Numbered from the stretch's first letter, positions 1 to 8,344 are shown. The stretch: DNA of 49,676 nucleotides from Enterococcus_E cecorum_B (GCA_946499615.1 CAMMST010000013.1:1-49676); one strand, 5' to 3'. Numbers and translations: made by a program. Notes: generated by a model from the sequence alone, not told the origin.

Positions 1-2
1 TA

Positions 3-365
3 CTCTCATTTGATGAAGGATTTAAGCAATGTTATCAGATTTATCAAAGTCTGCTCGGACACTTCAAGGACAAGGAATACAACGAATTTTTTGATGTACT
101 AGATGCTTTGCCAAGAAACTTAGATAAATCGTTTAAAAAATCGCTAAAATATTTAACCAAACACACACGTAGTATAAGGAATTCCCTAAGACTACCTTAT
201 TCAAACGGTAAACTAGAAGGGAAGAACAATTTAATCAAAGTTCTTCAACGAGTTGCTTTTGGATTTAGAAACTTTGAAAATATGCGAAGAAGAATCTTTT
301 TATACGAAGAAAATTGGCAAACGAAAAAACCAAAGAAACGAAAATGTAGAAGAAAAACTGCTTAA
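3..365 (+). CDS. ISL3-family transposase, C-terminal part (5' truncated by window)
   Basis: The frame is open from the first bases of the window to a TAA at 363-365, so this is the last ~120 codons of a longer gene rather than a short ORF. The fragment carries the Lys/Arg-rich tail usual at the end of DDE transposases of this family, with a NGKLEGKNN..KVLQRVAFGFRNFENMRRRI segment that I recognise as the conserved final catalytic region (the last acidic residue, E in LEGKNN). It would cut and join the IS ends. The family call is from recall of this motif plus the terminal repeat at 560-585. Intactness cannot be judged because the 5' part is missing. Confidence 0.8.
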   Translation, partial: LSFDEGFKQCYQIYQSLLGHFKDKEYNEFFDVLDALPRNLDKSFKKSLKYLTKHTRSIRNSLRLPYSNGKLEGKNNLIKVLQRVAFGFRNFENMRRRIFLYEENWQTKKPKKRKCRRKTA

Positions 366-410
366 AACCTTCTCTCAATCGCACTCAAAGTGTAACAGAT
401 GGCTTTATCA

Positions 411-455
411 GCTGTGCAAGGGCTACGCAAGTGGACAAGTCCACCCTTGCACAGC
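411..455. repeat. nested inverted repeat in IS 3' non-coding region
   Basis: An 11-12 bp perfect inverted repeat (GCTGTGCAAGG at 411-421 and CCTTGCACAGC at 445-455) encloses a second palindrome, GTGGAC-aa-GTCCAC (431-444). No T-run follows on either strand, so a simple terminator is not indicated. It could fold as a cruciform or RNA structure within the element. Confidence 0.6.
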
Positions 456-591
456 TCCAGCCACCTGTTCGTACATAAGCGTCGATTGAAAAAAGAAAAG
501 AAAATAAAAAAAGAGAGAAAGCATTCATAAAATAACTTTCTCTCCAATTGACTTAATTGCCAACAACACTACTTGACAAAGAGCCACTTTT

Positions 592-1569
592 TTATTTCAT
601 TGGTTGTTTTGATTCAAACAATGGACTAACTGGTTTGTTCTCATGAATACGTTTGATGGCTTCAGCGACTAATTCACCCACGCTGATTTCATCAATTTTA
701 TCAATTTTACGTTCTGCTGGTAAGTTGATTGAATCAGTTACCACTAGACGTTCAATTGCAGAATCTTGAATACGTTCCAAGGCAGGACCTGAAAGCACTG
801 GGTGAGTACATGAAGCATACACACTCTTCGCACCTGCTTCTTTTAAGGCATTGGCAGCTAAGGTAATTGTACCGGCTGTATCAATCATATCGTCAATCAA
901 GACACATACTTTTCCTTCCACTTGACCGATAATATTCATTACTTCAGCCACATTTGCTCTTGGACGGCGTTTGTCAATAATAGCAATTGGTGATTTTAAG
1001 AATTCAGCTAATTTACGAGCACGTGTCACCCCACCATGGTCCGGCGAAACAACAACGACATCATCACCGACAATCCCTTTTTCTAAGAAGTAGTTAGCAA
1101 TTAATGGTGCGCCCATCAAATGATCGACTGGAATATCAAAGAAACCTTGAATTTGAGCTGCGTGCAAGTCAAGGGTAACCATTCTTGTGGCACCAGCTGT
1201 TTGTAACATATTGGCTACTAATTTAGCAGTAATTGGTTCACGAGAGCGCGCTTTACGGTCTTGACGAGCATAACCATAATAAGGCATCACCACGTTAATT
1301 GTTTTCGCACTGGCACGTTTTAGCGCATCAATCATGATTAATAGTTCCATTAAGTTGTCATTAACTGGTGAACTAGTTGATTGAACAACATAGACGTGTG
1401 CCCCACGGATACTTTCCTCGATATTTACTTGAATTTCTCCATCGCTAAATTGTTTCACTGTACATTTTCCTAATTCTACACCTGCAGCTTCAGCAATTTT
1501 TTCAGCTAAAGGACGATTAGAATTTAAAGCAAAAATTTTCAACTTTGGATCAGAATATTGGTTTGACAT
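592..1569 (-). CDS. prs: ribose-phosphate pyrophosphokinase
   Basis: It makes PRPP from ribose 5-phosphate and ATP in the cytosol, feeding purine, pyrimidine, NAD, His and Trp synthesis. The 325-residue product has the family hallmarks: FSDGEI near the N-terminus, the DLHAAQIQGFF segment, SPDHGGV and the PRPP-binding loop VLIDDMIDTAGT. I start at the ATG at 1569 because GGAGG lies 5 nt upstream; the longer frame would start at a GTG inside that ribosome-binding site. It lies downstream of glmU but is separated from it by a terminator, so it probably has its own promoter upstream of the leader inverted repeat. An IS has inserted 6 bp beyond its stop. Confidence 0.95.
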   Translation of the reverse strand: MSNQYSDPKLKIFALNSNRPLAEKIAEAAGVELGKCTVKQFSDGEIQVNIEESIRGAHVYVVQSTSSPVNDNLMELLIMIDALKRASAKTINVVMPYYGYARQDRKARSREPITAKLVANMLQTAGATRMVTLDLHAAQIQGFFDIPVDHLMGAPLIANYFLEKGIVGDDVVVVSPDHGGVTRARKLAEFLKSPIAIIDKRRPRANVAEVMNIIGQVEGKVCVLIDDMIDTAGTITLAANALKEAGAKSVYASCTHPVLSGPALERIQDSAIERLVVTDSINLPAERKIDKIDEISVGELVAEAIKRIHENKPVSPLFESKQPMK

Positions 1570-1600
1570 GAGAACCTCCACTTTCTTTTTTACAAAACAG

Positions 1601-1647
1601 AATGACTACTACATTTACGTATTCTTCCAAATAAAATAGTAGTCATT
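1601..1647 (-). promoter_or_regulatory. 11-bp inverted repeat in the prs leader
   Basis: AATGACTACTA (1601-1611) and its exact reverse complement (1637-1647) enclose 25 nt, about 30 nt before the prs start codon. As RNA it would form a stable hairpin just upstream of the ribosome-binding site. On the plus strand the right arm is followed by a short T-run. The role is unknown; leader control of prs or processing are possible. Confidence 0.5.
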
Positions 1648-1765
1648 TTTTGCACATAAATCAAGGTTTTTTGGCGATTTTTTCATTAAAATATTAAATA
1701 GGCGAACAATTAGAGATTTCCTCTCAGCAAACTATCAGAAATCGCACTTTTGATTTCTGATTAAG

Positions 1766-1819
1766 AAAAAAACAACTAGCCAAACAGCGTAACGTTTGCT
1801 GTCTGGCTAGCTGTTTTGC
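1766..1819 (-). terminator. rho-independent terminator of glmU transcript
   Basis: An 18-bp hairpin (1773-1790 with 1801-1818). Its two non-matching positions become G-U wobbles only when read on the minus strand. The minus-strand 3' arm is followed by a T-rich tract (complement of the A-run at 1764-1774). It therefore ends purR-glmU transcription before prs. Confidence 0.8.
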
Positions 1820-2089
1820 GACCTTATTTACGGTGCTCGGCGGATAGCTCATGTGCATCTAAGCCGGCCTGTCTTGGAAAATCTTAAAACTTAATGGATT
1901 TTCCAACATTCCGGAAAACTTAGCTGCTTGGAGCTGTTCGACCCGCCTCACAACCTTTATCCACGGCGTTCAGCAGCTAGACATTGTGAAATTCGCCCTC
2001 CCGCTTGTGAAAATCTCCTTTCATCCGATTTTCTCAGCGGTAGGTAAGCACACGAATTTCTTCATGTCTGCCCAAGCTGCTTCACGACC
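1819..2089 (-). repeat. intergenic module with three related sub-repeats after glmU
   Basis: This 270-bp non-coding stretch is clearly more GC-rich than the flanks. It contains three related blocks; on the plus strand each has AGCTG(T/C)TT followed by C-rich DNA and (C)RACCTTAT (about 1809-1828, 1933-1960 and 2074-2094). The first overlaps the terminator and the last overlaps the glmU stop codon. ORFs here have no coding character. It may be a dispersed enterococcal intergenic repeat or a structured 3'UTR. Confidence 0.5.
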
Positions 2090-3463
2090 TTATTCGAAAT
2101 ACGGTAGTTTTTTGGCTAGGTTTTCTTTGTTGACTTGGCGGGCGCGGGCAATGGCCATGGTGTGCTCGCTAATGTCTTGGGTAATGGTTGAGCCTGCAGC
2201 CGTGGCACTGTTTTTCTCCATATTCACTGGTGAAACAATAATCGTGCCTGAGCCGATAAAGCTATTGTCGCCGATTGTACTGTGATGTTTATTCTTACCA
2301 TCATAGTTGGCAAAAATCGTCCCGCAACCGACATTGATGTTTTCGCCTAAAGTTGCATCGCCGACATAAGTCAAATGTCCTACTTTAGTATCTTTACCAA
2401 TCGTAGCTTTCTTCACTTCCACAAAGTTACCGACATGGGCATTCACACCGATATCTGCTTTTGGACGTAGATGGGCAAATGGACCAACATCTGCACCTGT
2501 GCGAACAATACTTTCTTCGACGACAGAATGTTTAATGGTCACGCCATCTTCAATCACGCTATCGACAATTTCACTATGCGCTGTGATATGGCAATCTTGT
2601 CCAATCTTAGTTTGACCTTTTAAGATAACACCTGCTTCAATCACCGTATCTGAACCAATTGTAACATCCGCTTCAATATAAGTATTTGCTGCATCGACAA
2701 AAGTTACCCCGTTAATCATATGTTGACGGTTGATTCGTTTGCGCATGATTTGATTAGCTGTTTCAAGTGCCACACGATCATTAACCCCTAGTGATTCTTC
2801 AAAGTCATCCGTTTGATAAGCCGCCACTTTATTGCCAGTGTTTTTCAAAATTTCTAAGGCATCCGTTAAATAATATTCTCCTTGCGCATTGTCCGTTGTG
2901 ATTTGGCTTAGGGCTTCAAATAACAATTCATTATCGAAGCAATAAGTTCCAGTATTGATTTCTTGGACTGTGGCTTCTTGTGGATTAGCATCTTTTTGTT
3001 CCACGATTTTTTGTACATCGCCAGCTTCATTGCGGATAATGCGTCCATAACCAGTTGGATTGTCCGCATGCGCAGTTAATACAGTCACTGCGGCTTGATT
3101 TTGCTCATGATAGTCAAATAATTGTTGCAAAGTCGCACTCGTTAATAGCGGTGTGTCCCCACTAATGACTAAAGTTGTACCTTTTTTGCCTTCTAGCGCT
3201 TCTTTGGCTTGCATCACCGCATGACCTGTTCCTAGTTGTTCCGCTTGTAAGGCATATTGACTACGATTGCCCAAACGTTCTTGGACCATTTCAGCACCAT
3301 GACCCACAATCGTAATAATTTGCGCAGGTTGTAATTTTTCGACTTGCGTTAACACGTGATCCACCATGGCTTTACCACATACCGGATGTAGCACCTTGTA
3401 TAATTTTGATTTCATGCGGGTACCCTTACCAGCAGCCATAATAATTACATAACGATTTTCCAA
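2090..3463 (-). CDS. glmU: bifunctional N-acetylglucosamine-1-phosphate uridyltransferase / glucosamine-1-phosphate acetyltransferase
   Basis: It makes UDP-GlcNAc, the peptidoglycan and teichoic-acid precursor, in two steps. The N-terminal pyrophosphorylase domain shows AAGKGTRMKS at residues 10-19; the C-terminal half is a left-handed beta-helix of hexapeptide repeats with the acetyltransferase segment (ANYDGKNKH, GSGTIIVSPV). The length of 457 residues is normal. The start is a TTG with GAGG 7 nt upstream; no better ATG exists. The gene follows purR by 15 bp on the same strand, the usual enterococcal order, and a terminator after the odd intergenic module separates it from prs. Confidence 0.95.
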   Translation of the reverse strand: MENRYVIIMAAGKGTRMKSKLYKVLHPVCGKAMVDHVLTQVEKLQPAQIITIVGHGAEMVQERLGNRSQYALQAEQLGTGHAVMQAKEALEGKKGTTLVISGDTPLLTSATLQQLFDYHEQNQAAVTVLTAHADNPTGYGRIIRNEAGDVQKIVEQKDANPQEATVQEINTGTYCFDNELLFEALSQITTDNAQGEYYLTDALEILKNTGNKVAAYQTDDFEESLGVNDRVALETANQIMRKRINRQHMINGVTFVDAANTYIEADVTIGSDTVIEAGVILKGQTKIGQDCHITAHSEIVDSVIEDGVTIKHSVVEESIVRTGADVGPFAHLRPKADIGVNAHVGNFVEVKKATIGKDTKVGHLTYVGDATLGENINVGCGTIFANYDGKNKHHSTIGDNSFIGSGTIIVSPVNMEKNSATAAGSTITQDISEHTMAIARARQVNKENLAKKLPYFE

Positions 3464-3478
3464 AATAATTCCTCGATT

Positions 3479-4315
3479 CTAATTCAATTTTTCTTCGTAT
3501 TCTTTAAAGTAATTCCCTGGTACAACAGAGATGGTTTTATCTTGCGTATTGACATCTTTAACAAATAATAACGAATTATACTCATCAATCACACGTTTAC
3601 CTTTGAAATTTCCTTCAGCAAAGACAGTAATGCCGACTAATTCTGCTTCGAACTCTTCAATCAAGCTCTTCATCCCATTGACCGTGCCGCCGCCTTTCAT
3701 GAAATCATCGACCACTAACACACGGGAGCCTCGACGTAAACTGCGCTTAGATAATTCCATTTTTTCGATACGTTCTGATGAGCCTGAAACATAATTCACG
3801 CTAACCGTTGAACCCTCTGTAATCTTGGAATCACGACGCACAATCACAAACGGTACATTTAAATAATAAGACACGGCTTGAGCAATCGGAACCCCTTTTG
3901 TCGCAACCGTCATTACCGCATCAATTTCTTTATCTAAATATTTTGAAGCGATAATGCGACCCACTTGGCGTAATAATTCGGGCTCGCCCAAAAGATCAGA
4001 TAAATACACATAGCCACCTGGTAATAAACGGTCTTGTTCAGATAAACGTTCGGCTAATTTGTGCACATACTCATACGCTTCTTTTTCTTCCATCACCGGG
4101 ATAAACACCACACCACCTGCAGCACCTGGCAAAGTTTCTAACAAGCCTATACCGCGCTCTTTAAAGGTCTTTTTCACAATACCTAAATCTTCACTAATAG
4201 ATGACTTGGCAGATTCATATCTTTTTGCGAATAAACTTAGCGAAATCAACTCATGTGGATGTGACAATAAATAGTTAGTCATATCAATCAAGCGTTCACT
4301 CCGACGAATTTTCAT
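3479..4315 (-). CDS. purR: purine operon repressor PurR
   Basis: A PRPP-sensing DNA-binding protein of the Bacillus/Lactococcus PurR type that controls purine genes. It has an N-terminal winged helix (IRRSERLIDMTNYLL..) and a C-terminal phosphoribosyltransferase-like domain with the PRPP loop VLVVDDFMKGGGT. The ATG at 4315 is chosen because GGGGAG lies 8 nt upstream; the longer reading would start at a TTG inside that site. It is first in a transcript with glmU. Possible PurBox-like sites upstream suggest autoregulation but are imperfect. Family assignment is firm; whether it represses (Bacillus) or activates (Lactococcus) is not shown by sequence. Confidence 0.95.
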   Translation of the reverse strand: MKIRRSERLIDMTNYLLSHPHELISLSLFAKRYESAKSSISEDLGIVKKTFKERGIGLLETLPGAAGGVVFIPVMEEKEAYEYVHKLAERLSEQDRLLPGGYVYLSDLLGEPELLRQVGRIIASKYLDKEIDAVMTVATKGVPIAQAVSYYLNVPFVIVRRDSKITEGSTVSVNYVSGSSERIEKMELSKRSLRRGSRVLVVDDFMKGGGTVNGMKSLIEEFEAELVGITVFAEGNFKGKRVIDEYNSLLFVKDVNTQDKTISVVPGNYFKEYEEKLN

Positions 4316-4379
4316 AGATTCTTCTCCCCTCAAAAGCTATTTGTTCTTAATTTTAAGTTTTTCAAATATTTTCCTTTCC

Positions 4380-4445
4380 ATTATAATCAAAAAATACGAG
4401 TTTTGCGAGAGTTTTTGCATAAATTATCGAAAAATGTTCGTAAAA
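4380..4445 (-). promoter_or_regulatory. purR promoter region with PurBox-like site
   Basis: A minus-strand -10 TATAAT (complement of 4380-4385) precedes purR. At 4432-4445 the plus strand reads AATGTTCGTAAAAT, one base off the PurBox consensus (AWWWCCGAACWWT) in reverse; a much weaker partner lies near 4393-4405 in the opposite orientation. PurR binding is inferred only. Confidence 0.4.
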
Positions 4446-4512
4446 TTATCTAAATAAACATAAAAAGGCGAATAAATCCTGAAAGAAAACCAAAATCATT
4501 CCTAGTTTGCAG

Positions 4513-4544
4513 CAAAAAACAGTCCTCTTATTTAGAAGACTGTC
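4513..4544 (-). terminator. terminator of the HipA-like gene
   Basis: A 9-bp hairpin at 4520-4542 (fully paired on the minus strand with one G-U) is followed on that strand by six T (complement of A-run 4514-4519), directly after the stop of the kinase-like gene. Confidence 0.85.
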
Positions 4545-4550
4545 CAGAAT

Positions 4551-5720
4551 TTATTGGCTATATGATTGAAGATTTGCAATACGCCATCTCAAGCCCGCCA
4601 CTTGCTTTTCGATCCGTGAATCAGGCATTTGTGTATAGGCTTGATATTGACGTAATATTGTTTCATATTCTTCCGGCAAATCAGCAAGCTTTTCAAAATC
4701 AAAACGCGACCAATCATGAATGAGCTTTGGATAAGTCGAAAATTTCTTTTTAGTATTGTAAAAGAGTTTGCCGCGACCTTCAAAAAAATTCATCTCTTTG
4801 GTTAATTTATCGCAATTCATCGCCTGACCAGTGTCATAGATTGGCGCGACTTTTTCCCATTCAAGTGTTTTGACATTGCGGATAATGCCAAAATTTTTCA
4901 TATGCCGGTCATGGTTCATCATTAGAAAATCCAAAACCAACATATTTTCCAACTCGTTTCTGGCATCTGCTAAACCATACGCTGCTAAAATCTCAAGGTA
5001 ATGCTCATAATCACTCATATAGTTTTTCTTTTTGCGCAAATCATAAATATCATTCGCGGTAATGATTTCTTGGTCGCCCTTTAGGAAATCCTCACATACC
5101 GAGACCAATTTTCCTTGCCAGATGCGCACTTCATACGGACAATGCGCCATATTGAGACGTTTGGCAATTTGCGTGGCGAGATACTCATTGATTGGCTCTT
5201 GATTCGAAAACTCATACGTTCCCTTGATGAGCAGACGGCGGTACTTTTCATCAATAAACCAACTTTTCGGCAACATGCCATCAGTCGTCTGGTTGGGCGA
5301 GTACTTTTCTTCTTTGATTAGGGCTTGTTCAGGTGCAATCGAGGCTTGTAGGAACTGTTGGTATTCAAATTCATGCGTAAAAAACTCAATGTCTTGCCAA
5401 GTGAGATTTTCCCCTTCTTTTAAAAACCAATATTGATCTGCTAAAGACAAACCATGAGCCGCTAAAAGTAACTCTGAAGTAGAAGAAATCGCTAATTTTT
5501 CTAGCAATAAGGTTAAGTCTTTGCGCCAGGATGGAATCGCTCGAGCTTGAAACCATTGATTGCAAGCTTTCAACAAATTCATACTCTTTTGGTGGTAAGC
5601 ATTATACAGCGCAAGAGGGGCATACCGAATGTCAAATATCGCTAATAATCGTGTAAATTTTCCCTCTTGCAACTCAAGTGACAGCACTGGTGTATTTTGA
5701 TTCATTAGGATATAATTCAT
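4551..5720 (-). CDS. HipA-like protein kinase domain protein
   Basis: The 389-residue protein has the C-terminal kinase core of the HipA family: a nucleotide-binding strand with Lys near 166 (RLLIKGTYE), a catalytic loop NHDRHMKNFGI at 269-279 (D and N of HxDxxxxN) and an APIYDTG metal loop at 292-298. HipA kinases phosphorylate protein targets (glutamyl-tRNA synthetase for E. coli HipA). The first ~150 residues do not look like the usual HipA N-terminal subdomain. No HipB-like antitoxin is adjacent: the neighbours are adcB upstream and purR downstream, each separated by a terminator, so it is a single-gene unit with a good GGAGG site. Substrate and any toxicity are unknown. Confidence 0.75.
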   Translation of the reverse strand: MNYILMNQNTPVLSLELQEGKFTRLLAIFDIRYAPLALYNAYHQKSMNLLKACNQWFQARAIPSWRKDLTLLLEKLAISSTSELLLAAHGLSLADQYWFLKEGENLTWQDIEFFTHEFEYQQFLQASIAPEQALIKEEKYSPNQTTDGMLPKSWFIDEKYRRLLIKGTYEFSNQEPINEYLATQIAKRLNMAHCPYEVRIWQGKLVSVCEDFLKGDQEIITANDIYDLRKKKNYMSDYEHYLEILAAYGLADARNELENMLVLDFLMMNHDRHMKNFGIIRNVKTLEWEKVAPIYDTGQAMNCDKLTKEMNFFEGRGKLFYNTKKKFSTYPKLIHDWSRFDFEKLADLPEEYETILRQYQAYTQMPDSRIEKQVAGLRWRIANLQSYSQ

Positions 5721-5774
5721 CAGACTTCCTCCTCAAACTTTTTATCGATTATAGCACGAAAAAATGAAAATGCT

Positions 5775-5822
5775 AGCAAAAAAATCCAAAGCTAAGATGA
5801 TACTGCTTAACTTTGGATTTTG
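5775..5822 (-). terminator. terminator of the adc operon
   Basis: A 15-bp hairpin (5783-5797 with 5806-5820, one G-U) runs into a T-run on the minus strand, just after the adcB stop. The kinase-like gene downstream has its own -10 TATAAT (complement near 5750). Confidence 0.85.
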
Positions 5823-5827
5823 CTTAA

Positions 5828-6646
5828 TTATTTTCGTTTTGCTTGAATAACTAGGATGCGCACCACGTTAGCCACCAAGAAAATCGCAATGTAGACCAGC
5901 GTAATCGTCGCTCCTGGAGGGGTATCTAAGTAAAAGGAACTCGTCAAACCACTCAACATTCCAACTAGACCAATCAACATACTTAAGTAAATGACCTGAT
6001 TAAAGCCTTTGCCCACTCGCAAACTTGTCGCTGCCGGTAAAACCATAATTGCTGAAACCAATAACGCGCCAGCAATCGGAATCATAATCGCAATCGCCAC
6101 CCCGGTTAAAATATTAAAACACATCGACATCAAGCGCACCGGCAAACCATCGACATGGGCCGTGGCTTCATCAAAGGTTAAAATATACATTGGTCGGCGA
6201 AAACGCAAGAAACTCAAGAAAATCACGACGAATAAAATGCCTAAAAACCACACTTGGCTATTGGTAATCGTCACAATCGAACCAAATAAGTAAGACTGAA
6301 TACTGGTTGAGGAATTACCGCCACTCAATTTCATCAAAACAAGCGCTAAGGCTAGGCCACCTGACATTAAAATAGCCACCGAAATTTCAGAATAGCTATG
6401 AAACATACTGCGTAAATATTCAAGTAAAATTGCTGCTAAGATGACAATGAACAAGGTAGTTAAATTAGGACTTAAATTAAGGAAAAAGCCCAATGCCACC
6501 CCCGCTAATGAGACATGTGATAAAGTATCGGCCATTAAAGATTGACGGCGTAAAACTAAGAATACCCCTAACATCGGTGCAATACCTGAGATAAAAATCG
6601 CCGCTAAAAAGGCTCGTCTCATGAATTCATATGAAAGCAACGCCAT
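5828..6646 (-). CDS. adcB: zinc ABC transporter, permease subunit
   Basis: The membrane subunit of the AdcABC zinc importer (ABC-3/ZnuB family): 272 residues, about eight hydrophobic segments, with the conserved ADTLSHVSLAGVALG segment and an ATAHVDGLP loop. The ATG at 6646 has an excellent AGGAGG site and overlaps the adcC 3' end by 28 nt. An internal ATG at 6622 would give a four-base ATGA overlap but lacks a ribosome-binding site. It is last in the adcA-adcC-adcB operon and followed by a strong terminator. A manganese or other metal substrate is possible within the family, but the His-rich AdcA and Zur-like operator argue for zinc. Confidence 0.92.
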   Translation of the reverse strand: MALLSYEFMRRAFLAAIFISGIAPMLGVFLVLRRQSLMADTLSHVSLAGVALGFFLNLSPNLTTLFIVILAAILLEYLRSMFHSYSEISVAILMSGGLALALVLMKLSGGNSSTSIQSYLFGSIVTITNSQVWFLGILFVVIFLSFLRFRRPMYILTFDEATAHVDGLPVRLMSMCFNILTGVAIAIMIPIAGALLVSAIMVLPAATSLRVGKGFNQVIYLSMLIGLVGMLSGLTSSFYLDTPPGATITLVYIAIFLVANVVRILVIQAKRK

Positions 6647-7299
6647 GGGGAATCCTCCTTTCGCACCAAATGAATTTGGCGATCTGCATAATTTTTGATT
6701 TCTTCATGATCATGGGTAATCATCAAAATCGCTTTTTGGTGTTGATGGGCACTATGTCGTAATAACTTATAAAAATTATTGCGCGATTTTTCATCCATCC
6801 CGGTCGTTGGCTCATCCAAAATGAAAAGATCTGGATCAGTCGCAAACACACGCGCGAGGCTGATTCGCTGCTTTTGTCCACCGGAAAGCTCGCCGATTTT
6901 TTTATGGCGCATCTCCCACATTCCCACGGCATCCAGCGCTTTTTTCACATGCTCATGGTCGCGGTCCGTCAAGCGTTTGAACCAGCGATCTTTAGGAAAA
7001 CGTCCCGACTGTACCAATTCTAAAACCGTACTTGGAAAACCAACGTTAAACGAGGCAATTTGCTGCGGAATATAACCCACACTGAGTTTCTTGCCCTCGA
7101 TATTTTCTTTTGCTATCGTCACTGTGCCGGTCTTTGGTTTTAATAAGCCCAATGTCGCCTTCACCAAGGTCGATTTTGCCGCACCATTTTCCCCGGTTAA
7201 AGTAACAAATTCGCCCGCATCAACATGATAATTTATCCCGGTTAAGACTGGCTCTTCATCATAATAAAAGCTCAAATTTTCGACTTCAATATAGTGCAT
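6619..7299 (-). CDS. adcC: zinc ABC transporter, ATP-binding subunit
   Basis: The ATPase of the zinc importer. Walker A is GENGAAKST (residues ~37-45), the signature LSGGQKQRISLAR, Walker B LFILDEPTTGMD, and the switch His lies in MITHDHEE. At 226 residues it has normal family length. It lies 8 bp after adcA and overlaps adcB, so the three are co-translated. It acts at the inner face of the membrane with AdcB. Confidence 0.93.
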   Translation of the reverse strand: MHYIEVENLSFYYDEEPVLTGINYHVDAGEFVTLTGENGAAKSTLVKATLGLLKPKTGTVTIAKENIEGKKLSVGYIPQQIASFNVGFPSTVLELVQSGRFPKDRWFKRLTDRDHEHVKKALDAVGMWEMRHKKIGELSGGQKQRISLARVFATDPDLFILDEPTTGMDEKSRNNFYKLLRHSAHQHQKAILMITHDHEEIKNYADRQIHLVRKEDSPWRCFHMNS

Positions 7300-7307
7300 C
7301 TTTTCAC

Positions 7308-8261
7308 CTACTTTTCATTCAAGGTTTGTTGTAAAGCTTGTAAATTTGCTCGCATCACGCTGAGATAATCCTCGCCATCTGCCAATTGGTCTTTGGTTAA
7401 ACTTTCGAGTGGATTTAAGACTAGTAAGCGTACCCCAGTTTCTTTGGCTAGGGTTTCTGCTACTTTGGCTGAGGCATTTTCTTCAAAGTAAATCGTATGA
7501 ATCTGCTCTTTTTGAATATATTTTTTCAATTCGGCCAAACGACTTGGTGTAGGCTCTTCCTCTGGAGAAAGCCCAGTAACCGCCACTTGCTCTAAGCCAT
7601 AACGTTTCGCTAAATAAACAAAGGCATCATGTTGTACGACAAACGTTTTATTCGTCGCTTTTTGTGCAGCCTCGCAGTATTGTTGATCCAAAGCTTGTAG
7701 TTTTTTGATATAGGATTGAGCGTTTTTCTCAAAGGTTGCTTGATACTTCGGATATCGCTTGCTTAATGCTTTTTGAATATTGGTCACTTCTTTTTGTGCT
7801 AAGACCGGATCGAGCCAAACATGAGGATTAACATCGCCATGGTCATGATCGTGTTCATCGGCTTCTTCATCATGATGCTCATGTTCTTCTTTGCCACTTA
7901 GTAACTGAATACCGGTGCTAGCTTCCACAAGTTGCGTGTGTTTGGTGTCAATATTTTGCTTCACATCAGCCATCCACGTCTCAAAATGACTACTATTATA
8001 CACGACCAAGCCCGCTTCATTTAACTTTGCAATATCTCTGGCACTTGGCTCATAGTCATGCGGTTCTGTCCCCGCAGGAATCAGTAGCTTTACCTCACCT
8101 GTTTCGCCTACTACCGCCTTAGAAAAAGCATACATCGGATAAAACGTCGCCATGACTTGGACTTTTTGATTTTCTGATTGACTCGCTTTTTCCTGATTTT
8201 GACAACCAGCCAAAAGCCCTATCGTAAATATTAATGTAATAACAGCTAAAATTCGCTTCAT
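7308..8261 (-). CDS. adcA: zinc-binding lipoprotein of AdcABC
   Basis: The extracellular solute-binding subunit (ZnuA/TroA fold). It has a lipoprotein signal with lipobox LLAGC (Cys20), and a His/Asp/Glu-rich loop (EHEHHDEEADEHDHDHGD) before the metal-binding segment NPHVWLDP; further His ligands lie in VVQHDAF and the acid in IYFEENAS. At 317 residues it lacks the C-terminal ZinT domain found in the ~500-residue AdcA of many streptococci, so it resembles ZnuA or short AdcA forms. It is first in the operon, behind a promoter with a Zur-like operator. Confidence 0.93.
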   Translation of the reverse strand: MKRILAVITLIFTIGLLAGCQNQEKASQSENQKVQVMATFYPMYAFSKAVVGETGEVKLLIPAGTEPHDYEPSARDIAKLNEAGLVVYNSSHFETWMADVKQNIDTKHTQLVEASTGIQLLSGKEEHEHHDEEADEHDHDHGDVNPHVWLDPVLAQKEVTNIQKALSKRYPKYQATFEKNAQSYIKKLQALDQQYCEAAQKATNKTFVVQHDAFVYLAKRYGLEQVAVTGLSPEEEPTPSRLAELKKYIQKEQIHTIYFEENASAKVAETLAKETGVRLLVLNPLESLTKDQLADGEDYLSVMRANLQALQQTLNEK

Positions 8262-8298
8262 TTATTATTTATTAGTCCTTTCCTTAGGTTGTAAATCT

Positions 8299-8330
8299 AA
8301 ATCGGAATGTAAATCGTAATATTCCGATTT
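8299..8330 (-). promoter_or_regulatory. Zur-like operator, three half-sites
   Basis: The plus strand shows AAATCGGAAT (8299-8308), AAATCGTAAT (8311-8320) and then ATTCCGATTT (8321-8330), the reverse complement of the first. These half-sites match the Bacillus Zur consensus (AAATCGTAAT-N-ATTACGATTT) except for the 1-nt spacing and a central base. The site lies between the -10 and the adcA start, fitting repression when zinc is replete. Confidence 0.75.
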
Positions 8331-8344
8331 ATCCAGCATTCCCT

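Larger units (their letters stand above)
1..585 (+). mobile_element. ISL3-family insertion sequence, 3' part (left end outside window)
   Basis: The element holds the C-terminal part of an ISL3-like transposase and ends at about 560-585 in a sequence that, read inward on the minus strand, begins GGCTCTTTGTCAAGTAGTG, typical of ISL3-family terminal inverted repeats. About 195 bp of non-coding DNA lies between transposase and end, with a nested inverted repeat at 411-455. The end sits 6 bp from the prs stop codon, so the element has displaced whatever followed prs. The left end and target duplication are not in the window. Confidence 0.8.

Noticed and set aside
1570..1581. GTG start four codons upstream for prs
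   Set aside because: It would lie inside the GGAGG that serves the ATG at 1569.
1986..2285. 99-codon plus-strand ORF at the glmU 3' end
   Set aside because: Mostly antisense to glmU, no start signals, and it extends into the non-coding repeat module.
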